DNA of 64,000 nt from Erysipelothrix rhusiopathiae. Its GTDB lineage: Bacteria > Bacillota_I > Bacilli_A > Erysipelotrichales > Erysipelotrichaceae. The position numbers and the translations under genes are program-made. The stretch covers positions 930,001-994,000 of the forward strand of contig NZ_LR134439.1 in the NCBI RefSeq assembly GCF_900637845.1. The letters run 5' to 3'. Numbering within the stretch: the first letter of the stretch is position 1; every line of letters begins with the position of its first letter. A model generated the notes under the pieces. That model worked only from the letters and a program-made list of their open reading frames with translations. It ran no database searches and was not told the origin of the DNA. Shown here piece after piece: positions 9,621-18,558 of the stretch.

Positions 9621-9643
9621 ATCAAGAGCCTATAATTCTTGAT
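9621..9643 (+). promoter_or_regulatory. -10 element inside an inverted repeat, probable operator
   Basis: TATAAT (9631-9636) lies within the perfect 7-bp inverted repeat ATCAAGA (9621-9627) / TCTTGAT (9637-9643). A weak -35 (TAAACT, 9609-9614, spacer 16) is possible. A regulator bound here would block RNA polymerase or open the promoter. It drives the structured RNA at 9656 and probably the ABC importer. The ligand is unknown; the YesN-like AraC regulator at 15666 is one candidate. Confidence 0.5.
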
Positions 9644-9655
9644 AATCGAGTACAC

Positions 9656-9775
9656 AAGGTCTTGTAACGGTGTCTCCTGTTTAAGACCTTAAAAGACATG
9701 CTTACGCATTGAGATACCTGCTTCCTTCTCGGTTGTGGTATTGATAGGATCAATGCGAAAAGGATGTCTTTTTTA
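9656..9775 (+). ncRNA. Structured leader or small RNA ending in a terminator
   Basis: Two consecutive hairpins follow the promoter. The first has perfect arms AAGGTCTT (9656-9663) / AAGACCTT (9683-9690). The second is a long rod of three stacked perfect helices: AAAAGACAT/ATGTCTTTT (9691-9699 with 9764-9772), CGCATTGA/TCAATGCG (9705-9712 with 9750-9757) and ATACC/GGTAT (9714-9718 with 9737-9741), ending in a T-run. It does not match the riboswitch classes or T-box motifs I know. It could attenuate the ABC operon or be a separate small RNA of about 130 nt. There is no convincing ORF in this 9555-9917 gap. Confidence 0.55.
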
Positions 9776-9846
9776 TAGGTTTTTTGGATAAAGATAACTA
9801 TAATTTGTTGATTTAATAGTATATTTTGTCTCTTATATCTCTTTAA

Positions 9847-9860
9847 TGAAAGCGGTACAC
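9847..9860 (+). promoter_or_regulatory. cre-like site upstream of the ABC importer
   Basis: TGAAAGCGGTACAC matches the CcpA catabolite-response consensus TGWAARCGNWWWCA in its first half and central CG but departs at the last three positions. It lies about 60 bases before the importer start, so carbon catabolite control is possible. Confidence 0.35.
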
Positions 9861-9917
9861 TTAATATGTAAAACAACAGCAAGACTTTAGAATTTATAGA
9901 TGTTTGGGGTGAATCAA

Positions 9918-10847
9918 TTGAAAAAAGTATTACGCAATATTAAAAAAAATGCACCGTTTCTACTGATGGCGCTGCCTGGGGCAATCTGGATGATCTTCTT
10001 TTTCTATATTCCAGTCCTTGGAAACGTAGTTGCATTTAAGGAGTTTAGATTTTCTCCGGATGGATTTTTCGCAAGTCTGTATAACAGTAAGTGGGTAGGA
10101 TTCCAGAACTTTAAGTTCCTGTTTGCTACCGATAATGCTTATATCATGACGCGCAATACCGTGTTGTATAACTTAGTCTTTATTATCGTCGGAACGTTTC
10201 TCGCAGTAGTCTTAGCTGTTATTATGAGTATGTTACGATCGAAGAAAAAAATAAAAATATTTCAAACCACGATGTTGTTTCCATACTTCCTATCTTGGGT
10301 TATCATTGGATTCTTTGTATATTCATTCTTAAGTCCGGATAAGGGCGCGTTAAACAGTATTTTAGCCATGATGGGTAAAGAACCGGTTAACTGGTACAAT
10401 GAACCGAAATATTGGCCGGTATTTATCGTTATCATCGGAATATGGAAGAATATCGGATATAACAGTATTATCTACTTTGCTTCTATTATGGGGATTGATC
10501 CAACGTATTATGAGGCAGCAATTGTGGATGGTGCCAACCGATGGCAACAAATTCGTCACGTTACGATTCCACAAATTATTCCTTTAATTAGTATCATGTT
10601 GATTCTCGCAATTGGAAATATTATTCGATCTGACTTTGGATTATTCTATAACGTAACACGTAACTCAGGTCCACTAAACCAAGTTACGATGGTTATTGAT
10701 ACGTATGTATATAAAGGCTTATCGGCATCAGGGGATTTAGGGATGTCATCCGCCGCGGGTTTATACCAATCCGTTGTAGGGTTTGTGATGTTAGTTTCTG
10801 CTAATGCCATCATTCGCCGTGTTGATCCTGAATCAGGATTATTCTAG
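9918..10847 (+). CDS. ABC sugar transporter permease, LplB-like (CUT1)
   Basis: The protein is an inner-membrane subunit of a binding-protein-dependent sugar importer, LplB/YteP-like, with about six membrane segments. The EAA loop (YYEAAIVDGANRWQQIRHVTIPQI, here paraphrased by position about 200-225) contacts the ATPase. I take the TTG at 9918 as start (309 residues) because GGGGTGA lies 5 bases before it; an in-frame ATG at 9900 has no ribosome site. The second permease and lipoprotein follow, but no ATPase gene is present, so a shared MsmK-type ATPase elsewhere must energise it. Confidence 0.85.
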   Translation: MKKVLRNIKKNAPFLLMALPGAIWMIFFFYIPVLGNVVAFKEFRFSPDGFFASLYNSKWVGFQNFKFLFATDNAYIMTRNTVLYNLVFIIVGTFLAVVLAVIMSMLRSKKKIKIFQTTMLFPYFLSWVIIGFFVYSFLSPDKGALNSILAMMGKEPVNWYNEPKYWPVFIVIIGIWKNIGYNSIIYFASIMGIDPTYYEAAIVDGANRWQQIRHVTIPQIIPLISIMLILAIGNIIRSDFGLFYNVTRNSGPLNQVTMVIDTYVYKGLSASGDLGMSSAAGLYQSVVGFVMLVSANAIIRRVDPESGLF

Positions 10848-10855
10848 GAGGATGT

Positions 10856-11767
10856 ATGAAAAAGAAGAAAATTGAAAAAGTAGAAGTACGAAGTTTTAGT
10901 AAAAATACAGACCGTGTGTTTAATGTGATTATTGGACTTTTCGCACTATCCTGTATCTTTCCATTTATCTTTGTAATCGTTGTCTCATTTACAACGGAAA
11001 CAGCTTTAATGGTAAATGGTTACACACTCTTTCCAAAAGAAGTCAGTTTGGATGGGTATAAATTCTTATATGACTTTAAAGGACAACTTTTGAATTCATT
11101 TGGTGTTACGGTATTTATCACGGTTGTTGGGACGCTTATTAATACAACATTTACATCAACATATGCGTATGCAATCTCACGCCCTAACTTTAAATATCGT
11201 CGCTTCTTTACCAAATTCGCATTACTCACAATGTTATTTAGTGCAGGGATGATTCCCAACTATATTGTGATGACCAAATTATTAGGTCTTAAGGATACGG
11301 TATGGGCATTAATCTTACCGATGGCTTTAAGTCCATTTAATATCATCGTCATGAGAACATTCTTCAAACGAACTGTTCCGGACGCAATCATTGAATCAGC
11401 CCGAATTGATGGCGCAAGTGAGTTCCGTATCTTTATTCAAATTGTATTACCACTTGCGGTTCCAGGTATCGCAACCATTAGTTTATTTGCGGCACTTGCT
11501 TTCTGGAATGACTGGTTTAATGCACTCTTGTATATCAACTCTGAAAACCTATACCCGCTTCAATACTTATTGATGAAGATCCAATCAAATCTTGATTATA
11601 TCTCACAAAATGTAGGGTTATCTGGAATTAATAGTGGCATCGGTTTACCGAAAGAATCTGCTCGTATGGCGATGGTTGTTCTGTCCACATTGCCAATTGC
11701 AGTATCGTATCCATTCTTCCAGAAATACTTTGTCAGTGGTTTAACCATTGGGGGCGTTAAGGAATAA
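10856..11767 (+). CDS. ABC sugar transporter permease, YtcP-like (CUT1)
   Basis: The 303-residue second permease of the importer starts 8 bases after the first, with AGGAGG before its ATG. It has about six membrane segments and the EAA-type loop IIESARIDGASEFRIF near residue 180, the ATPase docking site. It pairs with the LplB-like subunit to form the membrane channel. The relation to Bacillus lplC/ytcP suggests complex oligosaccharides as substrates; given the GH20 genes upstream, an amino-sugar glycan is the likely cargo, though this is inference. Confidence 0.87.
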   Translation: MKKKKIEKVEVRSFSKNTDRVFNVIIGLFALSCIFPFIFVIVVSFTTETALMVNGYTLFPKEVSLDGYKFLYDFKGQLLNSFGVTVFITVVGTLINTTFTSTYAYAISRPNFKYRRFFTKFALLTMLFSAGMIPNYIVMTKLLGLKDTVWALILPMALSPFNIIVMRTFFKRTVPDAIIESARIDGASEFRIFIQIVLPLAVPGIATISLFAALAFWNDWFNALLYINSENLYPLQYLLMKIQSNLDYISQNVGLSGINSGIGLPKESARMAMVVLSTLPIAVSYPFFQKYFVSGLTIGGVKE

Positions 11768-11820
11768 GAGCGATATAAACAGCTTTGCCTAATTATGATA
11801 TTTTATAGAGGAGGAACATC

Positions 11821-13266
11821 ATGAAAAAAGGCGTTTTTAAAACGTTTACAGTTTTAATGGCTGCATTACTTGTATTAACAGGTTGTGGCAAGAAAACTGA
11901 TAAACCAGAGGGAGAAGTTGTGACATTACAACTTTATCAAGTAGGGGATGCACCCAAGAACCTTGATGAACTAACAGATGCAATCAATAAAATTTCTGAA
12001 GAAGAAATTGGGGTTAAAGTTAAATTTAACTATATTGGTTGGGGAGACTATGAACAAAAAATGTCTGTAATGGTTACAGCAGGTGATGAGTTTGACTTAG
12101 CATTTGCGAATAACTATACCATTAACGCACAAAAAGGTGCTTATGCAGACTTAACAGATTTAGTGAAAGAACACGCAAAAGAGTTCTTTGATTCTGTAGA
12201 TCCAATTTACTACGATGGTAACGTAATTGATGGTAAACTATACGGTTTCCCAATCAACGGTAACGTGTTTGCACAACAAATGCTTACATTTAACTCCGAT
12301 TACCTAAACAAATACAACATTGATGTATCAAACATCAACAGCTACGCAGATGCGGAAGCAGCACTTCAAACTGTAAAAGATAATGAACCTGAAGTAGCAC
12401 CATTTGCAATCGGTAGTGGTTACAAAGCAACACTTGGAAACTTTGACTATATTTTAGGTGATAAGTTACCATTTGCAATCAACCTTGATGGCGACACAAC
12501 AAAAATTGTGAATGCTTATGAAACATCACAAGGTATGGAAACATTAAAACAAATTCACGGACTTTACAAAAAAGGATTAATTCCTCAAGATGCAGCAACT
12601 TCCACAACAGGATATGCACTTGAAAGCCCAGTATGGTTTATGCGACAAGAAACACAAGGACCAGCAGACTATGGTGATTCTCTACTATCACAAGTAGCTG
12701 GTAAAGAAATCATTTCACGTCCACTAAACAAACCTTTAAAATCTACAGCTCAAGCACAAATGGGTAACTTTATCGTTGCAATCAACTCAAAACATAAAGT
12801 TGAAGCAGTAAAATGGTTAAACCTATTAAATACCAATGCACAAATGATGAATACATTAATCTATGGTATTGAAGGCGAAGCATGGAAAAAAATTGATGAT
12901 AACCACTTAGAATTATTAGATGGTTATAAAGAAGATAATCATATGGCTGCATGGAATACAGGGAACAGTGCCCTTCTACTCCAACAAGCTAAGATTACCG
13001 ATGAAATGATTGCGAAACGTGCAGAAGATACTAAGAATGCACCAGTTTCACCAATCTTAGGCTTTAACTTTAAGACAGATGAAGTTAAAACAGAGATCAG
13101 TGCTTTAATGAACGTTATGGAAGAATACTCAGCAGTTATCAATACAGGAACTGTTGATCCAGAAGTTAAAGTTCCAGAATTTGTGGAAAAACTTAAAGCA
13201 GCAGGTTGGGATAAAGTATTGGAAGAAATGCAAACACAATTCGATGCATTCCAAGCAAGTAAATAA
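11821..13266 (+). CDS. Sugar-binding lipoprotein of the ABC importer
   Basis: The 481-residue extracytoplasmic solute-binding protein (family 1, LplA-like) has a lipobox LVLTGC, so Cys22 would be lipidated after signal peptidase II cleavage. The mature part is a two-lobed binding protein, with the sequence VTLQLYQVGDAPKN at its start resembling other oligosaccharide binders. A GAGGAGG ribosome site precedes it and a terminator follows. It captures the oligosaccharide and passes it to the two permeases. Its length, over 450 residues, is typical of lipoproteins that bind large glycans. Confidence 0.88.
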   Translation: MKKGVFKTFTVLMAALLVLTGCGKKTDKPEGEVVTLQLYQVGDAPKNLDELTDAINKISEEEIGVKVKFNYIGWGDYEQKMSVMVTAGDEFDLAFANNYTINAQKGAYADLTDLVKEHAKEFFDSVDPIYYDGNVIDGKLYGFPINGNVFAQQMLTFNSDYLNKYNIDVSNINSYADAEAALQTVKDNEPEVAPFAIGSGYKATLGNFDYILGDKLPFAINLDGDTTKIVNAYETSQGMETLKQIHGLYKKGLIPQDAATSTTGYALESPVWFMRQETQGPADYGDSLLSQVAGKEIISRPLNKPLKSTAQAQMGNFIVAINSKHKVEAVKWLNLLNTNAQMMNTLIYGIEGEAWKKIDDNHLELLDGYKEDNHMAAWNTGNSALLLQQAKITDEMIAKRAEDTKNAPVSPILGFNFKTDEVKTEISALMNVMEEYSAVINTGTVDPEVKVPEFVEKLKAAGWDKVLEEMQTQFDAFQASK

Positions 13267-13292
13267 TAAATAAATTGAACAAAGAGCACAAA

Positions 13293-13322
13293 TTGGGGTA
13301 TCGTTTGATATCCCGATTTTTG
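13293..13322 (+). terminator. Intrinsic terminator of the ABC operon
   Basis: Hairpin GGGGTATC-GTTT-GATATCCC (one G-T pair) with a T-run after it, 28 bases past the lipoprotein stop. Confidence 0.75.
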
Positions 13323-13353
13323 CTATGATTATGATGTCAGGGGGTCTATTTTT

Positions 13354-13965
13354 ATGGTTGCAACAACAATAACGAACGTCTTCGAACGAGTCTATACCGT
13401 TATGAAGATGAGTTTAATGTTCTGGGTACTAACTTTAATGGGTGGTGTTGTTTTAGGTGTTGGTCCAGCTTTTCTTGTTCTGATGGATTTATATCATGAA
13501 CATGGTTGGGAATATCGTGGTTATGCATGGCGTAATCTTGTGTCACTTTTTAAAACGCATTTCAAACGTGGAAATGCATTATTTTATACGGTCTTATTTC
13601 CGCAAATTTTGCTGGGCTATAATGTGTATCTCGCAACGCAAGTGAAACATCCATTGTTTTTTGTTTTAGATTTTATCTTGATTGCAATGTTTATTTTCCT
13701 ATCAATTGCATATATCTACGCTTTGGTTTTAAATGCCGCATTTGAAATTGATTTCTATAACCTTATTAAACTGAGTGTTATTTCTGTATTTGTAAATTTC
13801 TTTAAAATCTTTCGTATCCTTATGTTAATGATGTGTGTACTCGCACTAACATATCGATATAAGGGATTAATTTTATTTGGTAGTATTGGAATCTATATTG
13901 CGCTTATGCATTGGAGTTTAAACGGTTGGATTCATGAAGTTGATGAAAAGATTGAAATCCTTTAA
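13354..13965 (+). CDS. DUF624 (YesL-like) membrane protein
   Basis: The 203-residue protein has about five membrane segments and the DUF624 features seen in Bacillus YesL: an N-terminal amphipathic segment, WVLTLMGGVVLGVGPAF and a cytosolic WEYRGYAWRNLVSLFKTHF loop. YesL proteins are regularly encoded beside YesMN sensor systems and LplABC importers, as here; their exact role is unknown. A GGGGG ribosome site precedes the ATG. Its 3' end overlaps the histidine kinase ORF by 32 bases if that gene starts at its first ATG. Confidence 0.8.
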   Translation: MVATTITNVFERVYTVMKMSLMFWVLTLMGGVVLGVGPAFLVLMDLYHEHGWEYRGYAWRNLVSLFKTHFKRGNALFYTVLFPQILLGYNVYLATQVKHPLFFVLDFILIAMFIFLSIAYIYALVLNAAFEIDFYNLIKLSVISVFVNFFKIFRILMLMMCVLALTYRYKGLILFGSIGIYIALMHWSLNGWIHEVDEKIEIL

Positions 13966-15673
13966 CACGCATACAGAAAACACGAGTTTAATGAAAAAGT
14001 TGATTAAGTCCTATTCCGTTATCTTAATCATTATCATTACGATTTTCGCAATTACAGTTGGGTATGTCACATCAAAACGAGACTACGATGAGGCAGTTCT
14101 TCAAAATAAAGCGATTAGTCAAAAAATGACGGAAATTATTGAAAGTTATGAACAGGATTTACGTAAAATTGTTTTTGATTTGTTTACGGATGCAGATCAT
14201 GTACAAAGTATGAAAGATTACTTTTACATGGATCTGCCCACGTATTATACGCAACAATTATCACAAGATCCTTTTATCTTCTTTCCAAAAGATATTCAGA
14301 AGCTCTACGATCGTTACGATGGGATTGAAGGGTTTATGATTACCTTAAATAATTCAAATGATTTGTACTATTCTCATACATTACAAAAAATGGGTTATAA
14401 ACCGAAACGTGTTCCCAATATTGGTGAACAACTTATGTTTCATCGCGTTCTAACAAATTACGACTCGTATGATCCGGTAGGAATTATCCATCTTATAGCG
14501 GATACGCAAAGCATTAATACACAGATTGATTCTATCAATCATTCGGTTCCACGCTCAATCTACATCTTAACGGACAATGGGAAAATTAAGTATGCCTATA
14601 CCGATCGCGAAGATGAAGGGTTGGGGGTTATGTTGCGTCAAAGTTATGAGACAGGGCGCGATTACAGTGCCTTGATTGACCAGCATTACCTTAAACATGA
14701 AGTACCCCTTCAAAATGGTAATCGTGTTGTAGTCGCAGTGAATCGGGCAGATGTTGTAGCGAAATCATTTAAAACATATGCTTCAGTTATTTTAGGCAGT
14801 ATTGTTTTAGATGTGCTTTTATTATGGCTTCTCTTTCGAACCTTCGGTCGATACAGTCATCAAGTTGATGATATCTTACAATCTATGGGACGCGTGAAAG
14901 ACGGGGCTATTGATTATCGTATTCCGACGGAAGATAAAGAAGATGAATTACGAGATATTTCAATCGGTATTAATGAAACACTCGATAGTATTAGTCAGTA
15001 CGTGGAGGAAATATATCAACTTGAGATTCGCCAACAAGATATTAATCTTCGGGCCCTTCAATCACAAATCAATCCACATTTTCTTTATAATACTTTAGAA
15101 TTCATTCGAATGTATGCGGTGAGTGAAGGGGTCGATGAACTGGCAGATGTCGTCTATACCTTTGCCAGTCTGCTTCGTAATAATATTTCGTTAGAAAAAA
15201 CGACGACTTTGGCTAAGGAACTTGAGTTTTGTGAGAAGTATGTTTACTTGCATCAAATGCGATATCCAAATCGTGTTGCATATAAATTTGATATAGAACC
15301 AGGCTTGGAACAAATCATCATGCCGAAATTCACGATGCAACCACTTATTGAGAACTATTTCATTCATGGTATTGATTTTGGACGCGTCGATAATGCGATT
15401 AAAGTTACAGCTTATCGTAAAACAGGTAAAATTGTTTTAGAAGTTTCAGATAATGGTAAAGGCATGGATAATAAACGCCTAGCACATATTCAGAAACTCA
15501 TCGATGAGTCAGTTTTCAACATCAACGACCATAATTCGGTTGGTTTATTAAATGTTCATGAACGACTCAAAACATACTTTAGTGATTCCCATTACAGTAT
15601 GACAATCAGCATCAATAATCTAAAAGGTTTTACGGTCACAATGCGTTTTGATGAGGAGGATAAATATGTATAA
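13934..15673 (+). CDS. YesM-like sensor histidine kinase
   Basis: The 579-residue kinase has two membrane segments (about 25-47 and 283-303) around an extracellular sensor domain, a HAMP linker (about 305-360), a His_kinase domain with phospho-acceptor H382 in INPHFLYNTLEFIR, and a HATPase_c domain (IENYFIHGIDFG and VSDNGKGMD). It probably senses the glycan, or the loaded binding lipoprotein, and signals to the YesN-like regulator. The start is uncertain: the ATGs at 13934 and 13943, and a later one at 13991, all lack a strong ribosome site. Its end overlaps the regulator start by 8 bases. Confidence 0.88.
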   Translation: MKLMKRLKSFNTHTENTSLMKKLIKSYSVILIIIITIFAITVGYVTSKRDYDEAVLQNKAISQKMTEIIESYEQDLRKIVFDLFTDADHVQSMKDYFYMDLPTYYTQQLSQDPFIFFPKDIQKLYDRYDGIEGFMITLNNSNDLYYSHTLQKMGYKPKRVPNIGEQLMFHRVLTNYDSYDPVGIIHLIADTQSINTQIDSINHSVPRSIYILTDNGKIKYAYTDREDEGLGVMLRQSYETGRDYSALIDQHYLKHEVPLQNGNRVVVAVNRADVVAKSFKTYASVILGSIVLDVLLLWLLFRTFGRYSHQVDDILQSMGRVKDGAIDYRIPTEDKEDELRDISIGINETLDSISQYVEEIYQLEIRQQDINLRALQSQINPHFLYNTLEFIRMYAVSEGVDELADVVYTFASLLRNNISLEKTTTLAKELEFCEKYVYLHQMRYPNRVAYKFDIEPGLEQIIMPKFTMQPLIENYFIHGIDFGRVDNAIKVTAYRKTGKIVLEVSDNGKGMDNKRLAHIQKLIDESVFNINDHNSVGLLNVHERLKTYFSDSHYSMTISINNLKGFTVTMRFDEEDKYV

Positions 15674-17159
15674 TGTTTTACTTGTGGATGATGAATATAT
15701 GATTTTAAGTGGACTACAAAAAATTATTAATTGGGATGACTTAGGACTGCAATGTGTCGGGACCGCATCCAATGGTCAAGAAGCCCTTGAATTTGTAAGG
15801 AAGCATCCAGTCGATATTGTGGTAACGGATGTGAGTATGCCTGAACAATCAGGGATTGAATTTGTACAAGCTGCTCAAGAGGAAGACATCAACTTTAACT
15901 TTGTGGTCTTATCGGGATATCAAGAGTTTGAGTATGTGAAAGAGGGAATCCGGCTTGGAGCTGAAAACTTCCTATTAAAACCCATCAGTAAAGAAGAATT
16001 GAATGAGACATTAAGGAAAACAGTATCAAAACTTGATAGTGAAAAACGACATGCACATACAGATACACTTTTATTTGAGAATACACTTGAACGATGGGTC
16101 AATGATGATATTGATAATGTGGATCTACGACGTATTTTAAAACAAGTGGGAAAACCATTACAGGCACATGCGCTTTATACCTGTATGATCATTACCCAAA
16201 TTCAAGAGTCTTCTCAGACTGCTTGGATTCAACGTCTTATTTCTCACAATCAATACTATGCATTTTATGATGACCAAGATCTGGTCATGATTTTAGAGGG
16301 CGACCGCGTTGCCTTTGATGCAATACGAAAAGATCTTTCAGGTCACATTGATCACCAAAAGCAAATTCTTGCGGTGGGAGAACTTTTAGTTCCGCTCGAA
16401 GAAGTTCCAAACAGTTACCAACAAGCGGAAACACTTGTAAGTGTGTCTCGTTTTTACGGAGACCATCCGATTACAGAACGGATGATGCTTAAAAACAAAC
16501 TTGAACAAAATGAATCGATGTATGAAATCTCGTTTAAAAAATTTCATCATGCCTTATCAATTGGGGATATTCATTTGATTAAGTCTGAAATCGGAGCAAT
16601 GTTTAAGCTGCTTTTCGAATATGAAGCAGATCCGGAGTATGTTCGTTATATTGGATTTGTGATTTTCTCGGATATTTATCGTCAACATGAAAGTGTTGGA
16701 TCACAAATGTATCATGATTTACTTCATGAATTGAATAAGTGTGATAGCATCGCGGAAATTCGGGAAGTATTACATCATGCACTTGAAGCAACCCGTTATG
16801 ATCAGGTTTTAAAACAACATAATCCGAATATTCAAAAAGTCCTTCAAATTGTTTTAAAAGACTACGCTCAAGATATTACAATCAGTTCGATTGCGGATAC
16901 ATTGCATATGAATGCGATGTACCTTGGACAACTGTTCAAGAAAGAAACAAACAAAAGTTTCTCTCAATACTTAAATCATTTTCGGATTAAAGAGGCACAG
17001 AATTTACTCTTAAAGTCGAATCATAATATTAATGAGATTGCGGAACTTGTCGGTTATACAAGTTCAGGTTATTTTTATAAAAACTTTAAAAAAGAATGCG
17101 GCATTTCACCGAAAGAATATCGGGAACGTTATCTAAAACAACCGGAACGGATTCGATAA
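15666..17159 (+). CDS. YesN-like response regulator, AraC-type DNA binding
   Basis: The 497-residue protein has a receiver domain (1-120; phospho-acceptor D55 in IVVTDVSMP), a central region of about 260 residues, and two C-terminal AraC-type helix-turn-helix motifs (about 395-490; ISSIADTLHMNAMYLGQLFK and INEIAELVGYTSSGYFYKNF). The ATG at 15666 follows GAGGAGG directly; an upstream in-frame ATG at 15648 is unlikely. It should activate the ABC importer and perhaps the GH20 genes when phosphorylated by the adjacent kinase. The inverted repeat at 9621-9643 is a candidate target. A terminator closes the unit. Confidence 0.9.
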   Translation: MYNVLLVDDEYMILSGLQKIINWDDLGLQCVGTASNGQEALEFVRKHPVDIVVTDVSMPEQSGIEFVQAAQEEDINFNFVVLSGYQEFEYVKEGIRLGAENFLLKPISKEELNETLRKTVSKLDSEKRHAHTDTLLFENTLERWVNDDIDNVDLRRILKQVGKPLQAHALYTCMIITQIQESSQTAWIQRLISHNQYYAFYDDQDLVMILEGDRVAFDAIRKDLSGHIDHQKQILAVGELLVPLEEVPNSYQQAETLVSVSRFYGDHPITERMMLKNKLEQNESMYEISFKKFHHALSIGDIHLIKSEIGAMFKLLFEYEADPEYVRYIGFVIFSDIYRQHESVGSQMYHDLLHELNKCDSIAEIREVLHHALEATRYDQVLKQHNPNIQKVLQIVLKDYAQDITISSIADTLHMNAMYLGQLFKKETNKSFSQYLNHFRIKEAQNLLLKSNHNINEIAELVGYTSSGYFYKNFKKECGISPKEYRERYLKQPERIR

Positions 17160-17160
17160 A

Positions 17161-17192
17161 AAAAGCCTCAACATCTTTGTGTTGAGGCTTTA
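17161..17192. terminator. Bidirectional terminator
   Basis: Hairpin GCCTCAACA-TCTTTG-TGTTGAGGC with A-run before and T-rich tail after, lying between the convergent regulator and MFS genes. Confidence 0.85.
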
Positions 17193-17204
17193 CTTTCGTA
17201 TACG

Positions 17205-18383
17205 CTATGATTTTTTGGACTTAAGTGTATAAAGGGATAGCACGATTAGTGTACTTGCGAGTACTAAAAAGTATCGTGGCATTAAAAGCATACTCCCGGT
17301 GTGAAGTGTTGCCATTATACGAACTAACAGACTAATACATAGGTAGTAACCCAGACTGAATAGGGAACCTGCTGTTCCATAAACATCTTCGAAACCATTT
17401 AGAGCTAAACTGATTGCATTGGATAGTGAAATGGCTGTACCAAATCTAACAACAATCATTCCACCAATATAAAATACAAGGGAAGGATTGTGTGAGGCAA
17501 AAACCATGGTTAAACTACCGAGTCCGAAAACAATATTACCAATGAGCATGATGCGTTCGGGTTTATAGTGTTTTAAAAGCCTTTGAGTTAAAAGTGCTCC
17601 CAGAATTGTAGATATTGCGAAAAACACACTGTAACTTCCAATTTCTGTGAGCGAACGATTGAAAAATGCTTGAAGGATTATCGGTGCTTCAGCATAGTAA
17701 CAGGACATTACCGCGTTCATAACTGCAATAAAGAATCCGTAGATCCAAACTGTTGGAGTTCTAACTAATCTTGTAAAGACTTTGAAAACATTGTTTTTCG
17801 GCAAGTCATCTTGAATCCGTGTTTCGGGTAATTTGTTGTAAGCGAGAACAAGTATGCTTAGACCCAAAACAACTAATAGAGCGAGTAAAGAGTATAAGGT
17901 GTAGTGTTCCACAATAAATCCACCGAGTATGGGTCCTAAGCCTGGCACAAAAGCTAAGCCAACAGATACTTTTCAAAATAATTGATTGCGCACATCCGGT
18001 GAAAATGCTTCACGCAAGATGGTTTGTGTTGTAACTGATGTTGTTGCAATTCCAAAGGCTAGAATTGCACGACCCATAAGAAATAAAGTGAAATTAGGTG
18101 CTATAAATATTAATGAAGCACCGATTAAATATATGGACAATCCGTACATCATTGCCGGTCTTCGTCCGTGGGAATCAGAATAGGTTCCCCAAAAGAGAAC
18201 ACCACAAGCAAATGCTAGAAAATAAATGCTAATGGTGTTTTGGGCACTGTTGACACTTACAGAAAATGTTTGCATGACATGTTGTAAGGATGGTGCAAAT
18301 AATGCCTCATGAAGTTGGGGAAATCCCAATAGTATAATAATTAATAAAAATGTTGGTTCTGAATTTACGATGTTTTTTCTCAA
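17205..18383 (-). pseudogene. MFS drug efflux transporter (Bcr/CflA type) interrupted by one in-frame stop
   Basis: Two open stretches on the minus strand, 18383-17973 (136 residues) and the downstream part to 17205, lie in the same frame and together make one 12-segment MFS protein of about 392 residues. They are separated by a TGA at 17973-17975, in the middle of the conserved stretch LREAFSPDVRNQLF-stop-KVSVGLAFVPGLGPILGG. TGA is one substitution from TCA (Ser), which fits the family at this point. Motif A (GTYSDSHGRRPAMMYG) and motif C (FVPGLGPILGG) are intact. The start is a TTG with AGGAGG. It is probably a recent nonsense mutation or a sequencing error. Confidence 0.8.
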
Positions 18384-18395
18384 AAAATAGTCCTC

Positions 18396-18476
18396 CTATC
18401 GATTCGAACGTTGAAAAAAAACATCTAAGTCGGGTAGGGGCGCAATTTTTTTAATGATTGAAGTGAATGTCATCAT
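18396..18476 (-). CDS. 26-residue upstream ORF before the MFS gene
   Basis: A minus-strand ATG (18474-18476) with AAAGGAG at a good distance opens 26 codons, ending at a TAG (18396-18398) that overlaps the AGGAGG ribosome site of the MFS gene. The peptide begins MMTFTSIIKKIAPLPD and has no recognisable domain. Its position suggests a leader peptide that couples or attenuates MFS translation, as for other antibiotic resistance genes. A chance ORF cannot be excluded. Confidence 0.4.
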   Translation of the reverse strand: MMTFTSIIKKIAPLPDLDVFFQRSNR

Positions 18477-18533
18477 TAATGCTCCTTTGTCTAGGCTTTA
18501 CTATACCATATCTAACTCTAAATAAGCGAAAGA

Positions 18534-18558
18534 AAAAGCACATTTACTTGTGCTTTTT
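18534..18558. terminator. Terminator at the end of the GH92 gene
   Basis: Hairpin AAAGCACA-N6-TGTGCTTT with A- and T-runs on both sides. The stem includes the last codons and stop of the GH92 gene (minus strand) and can work in both directions. Confidence 0.8.

Noticed and set aside
9656-9775. T-box or known sugar riboswitch
   Set aside because: The T-box sequence and the conserved core motifs of riboswitch classes I know are not present.
9622-9882. Open frame of 86 codons on the minus strand
   Set aside because: No ribosome site, no recognisable domain, and it runs antisense through the structured RNA and its promoter.
17973-17975. TGA read as tryptophan, as in Mollicutes
   Set aside because: Overlapping genes at 25853 and 28113 end in TGA, tryptophan codons in the window are TGG, and homologues do not expect Trp at this position.
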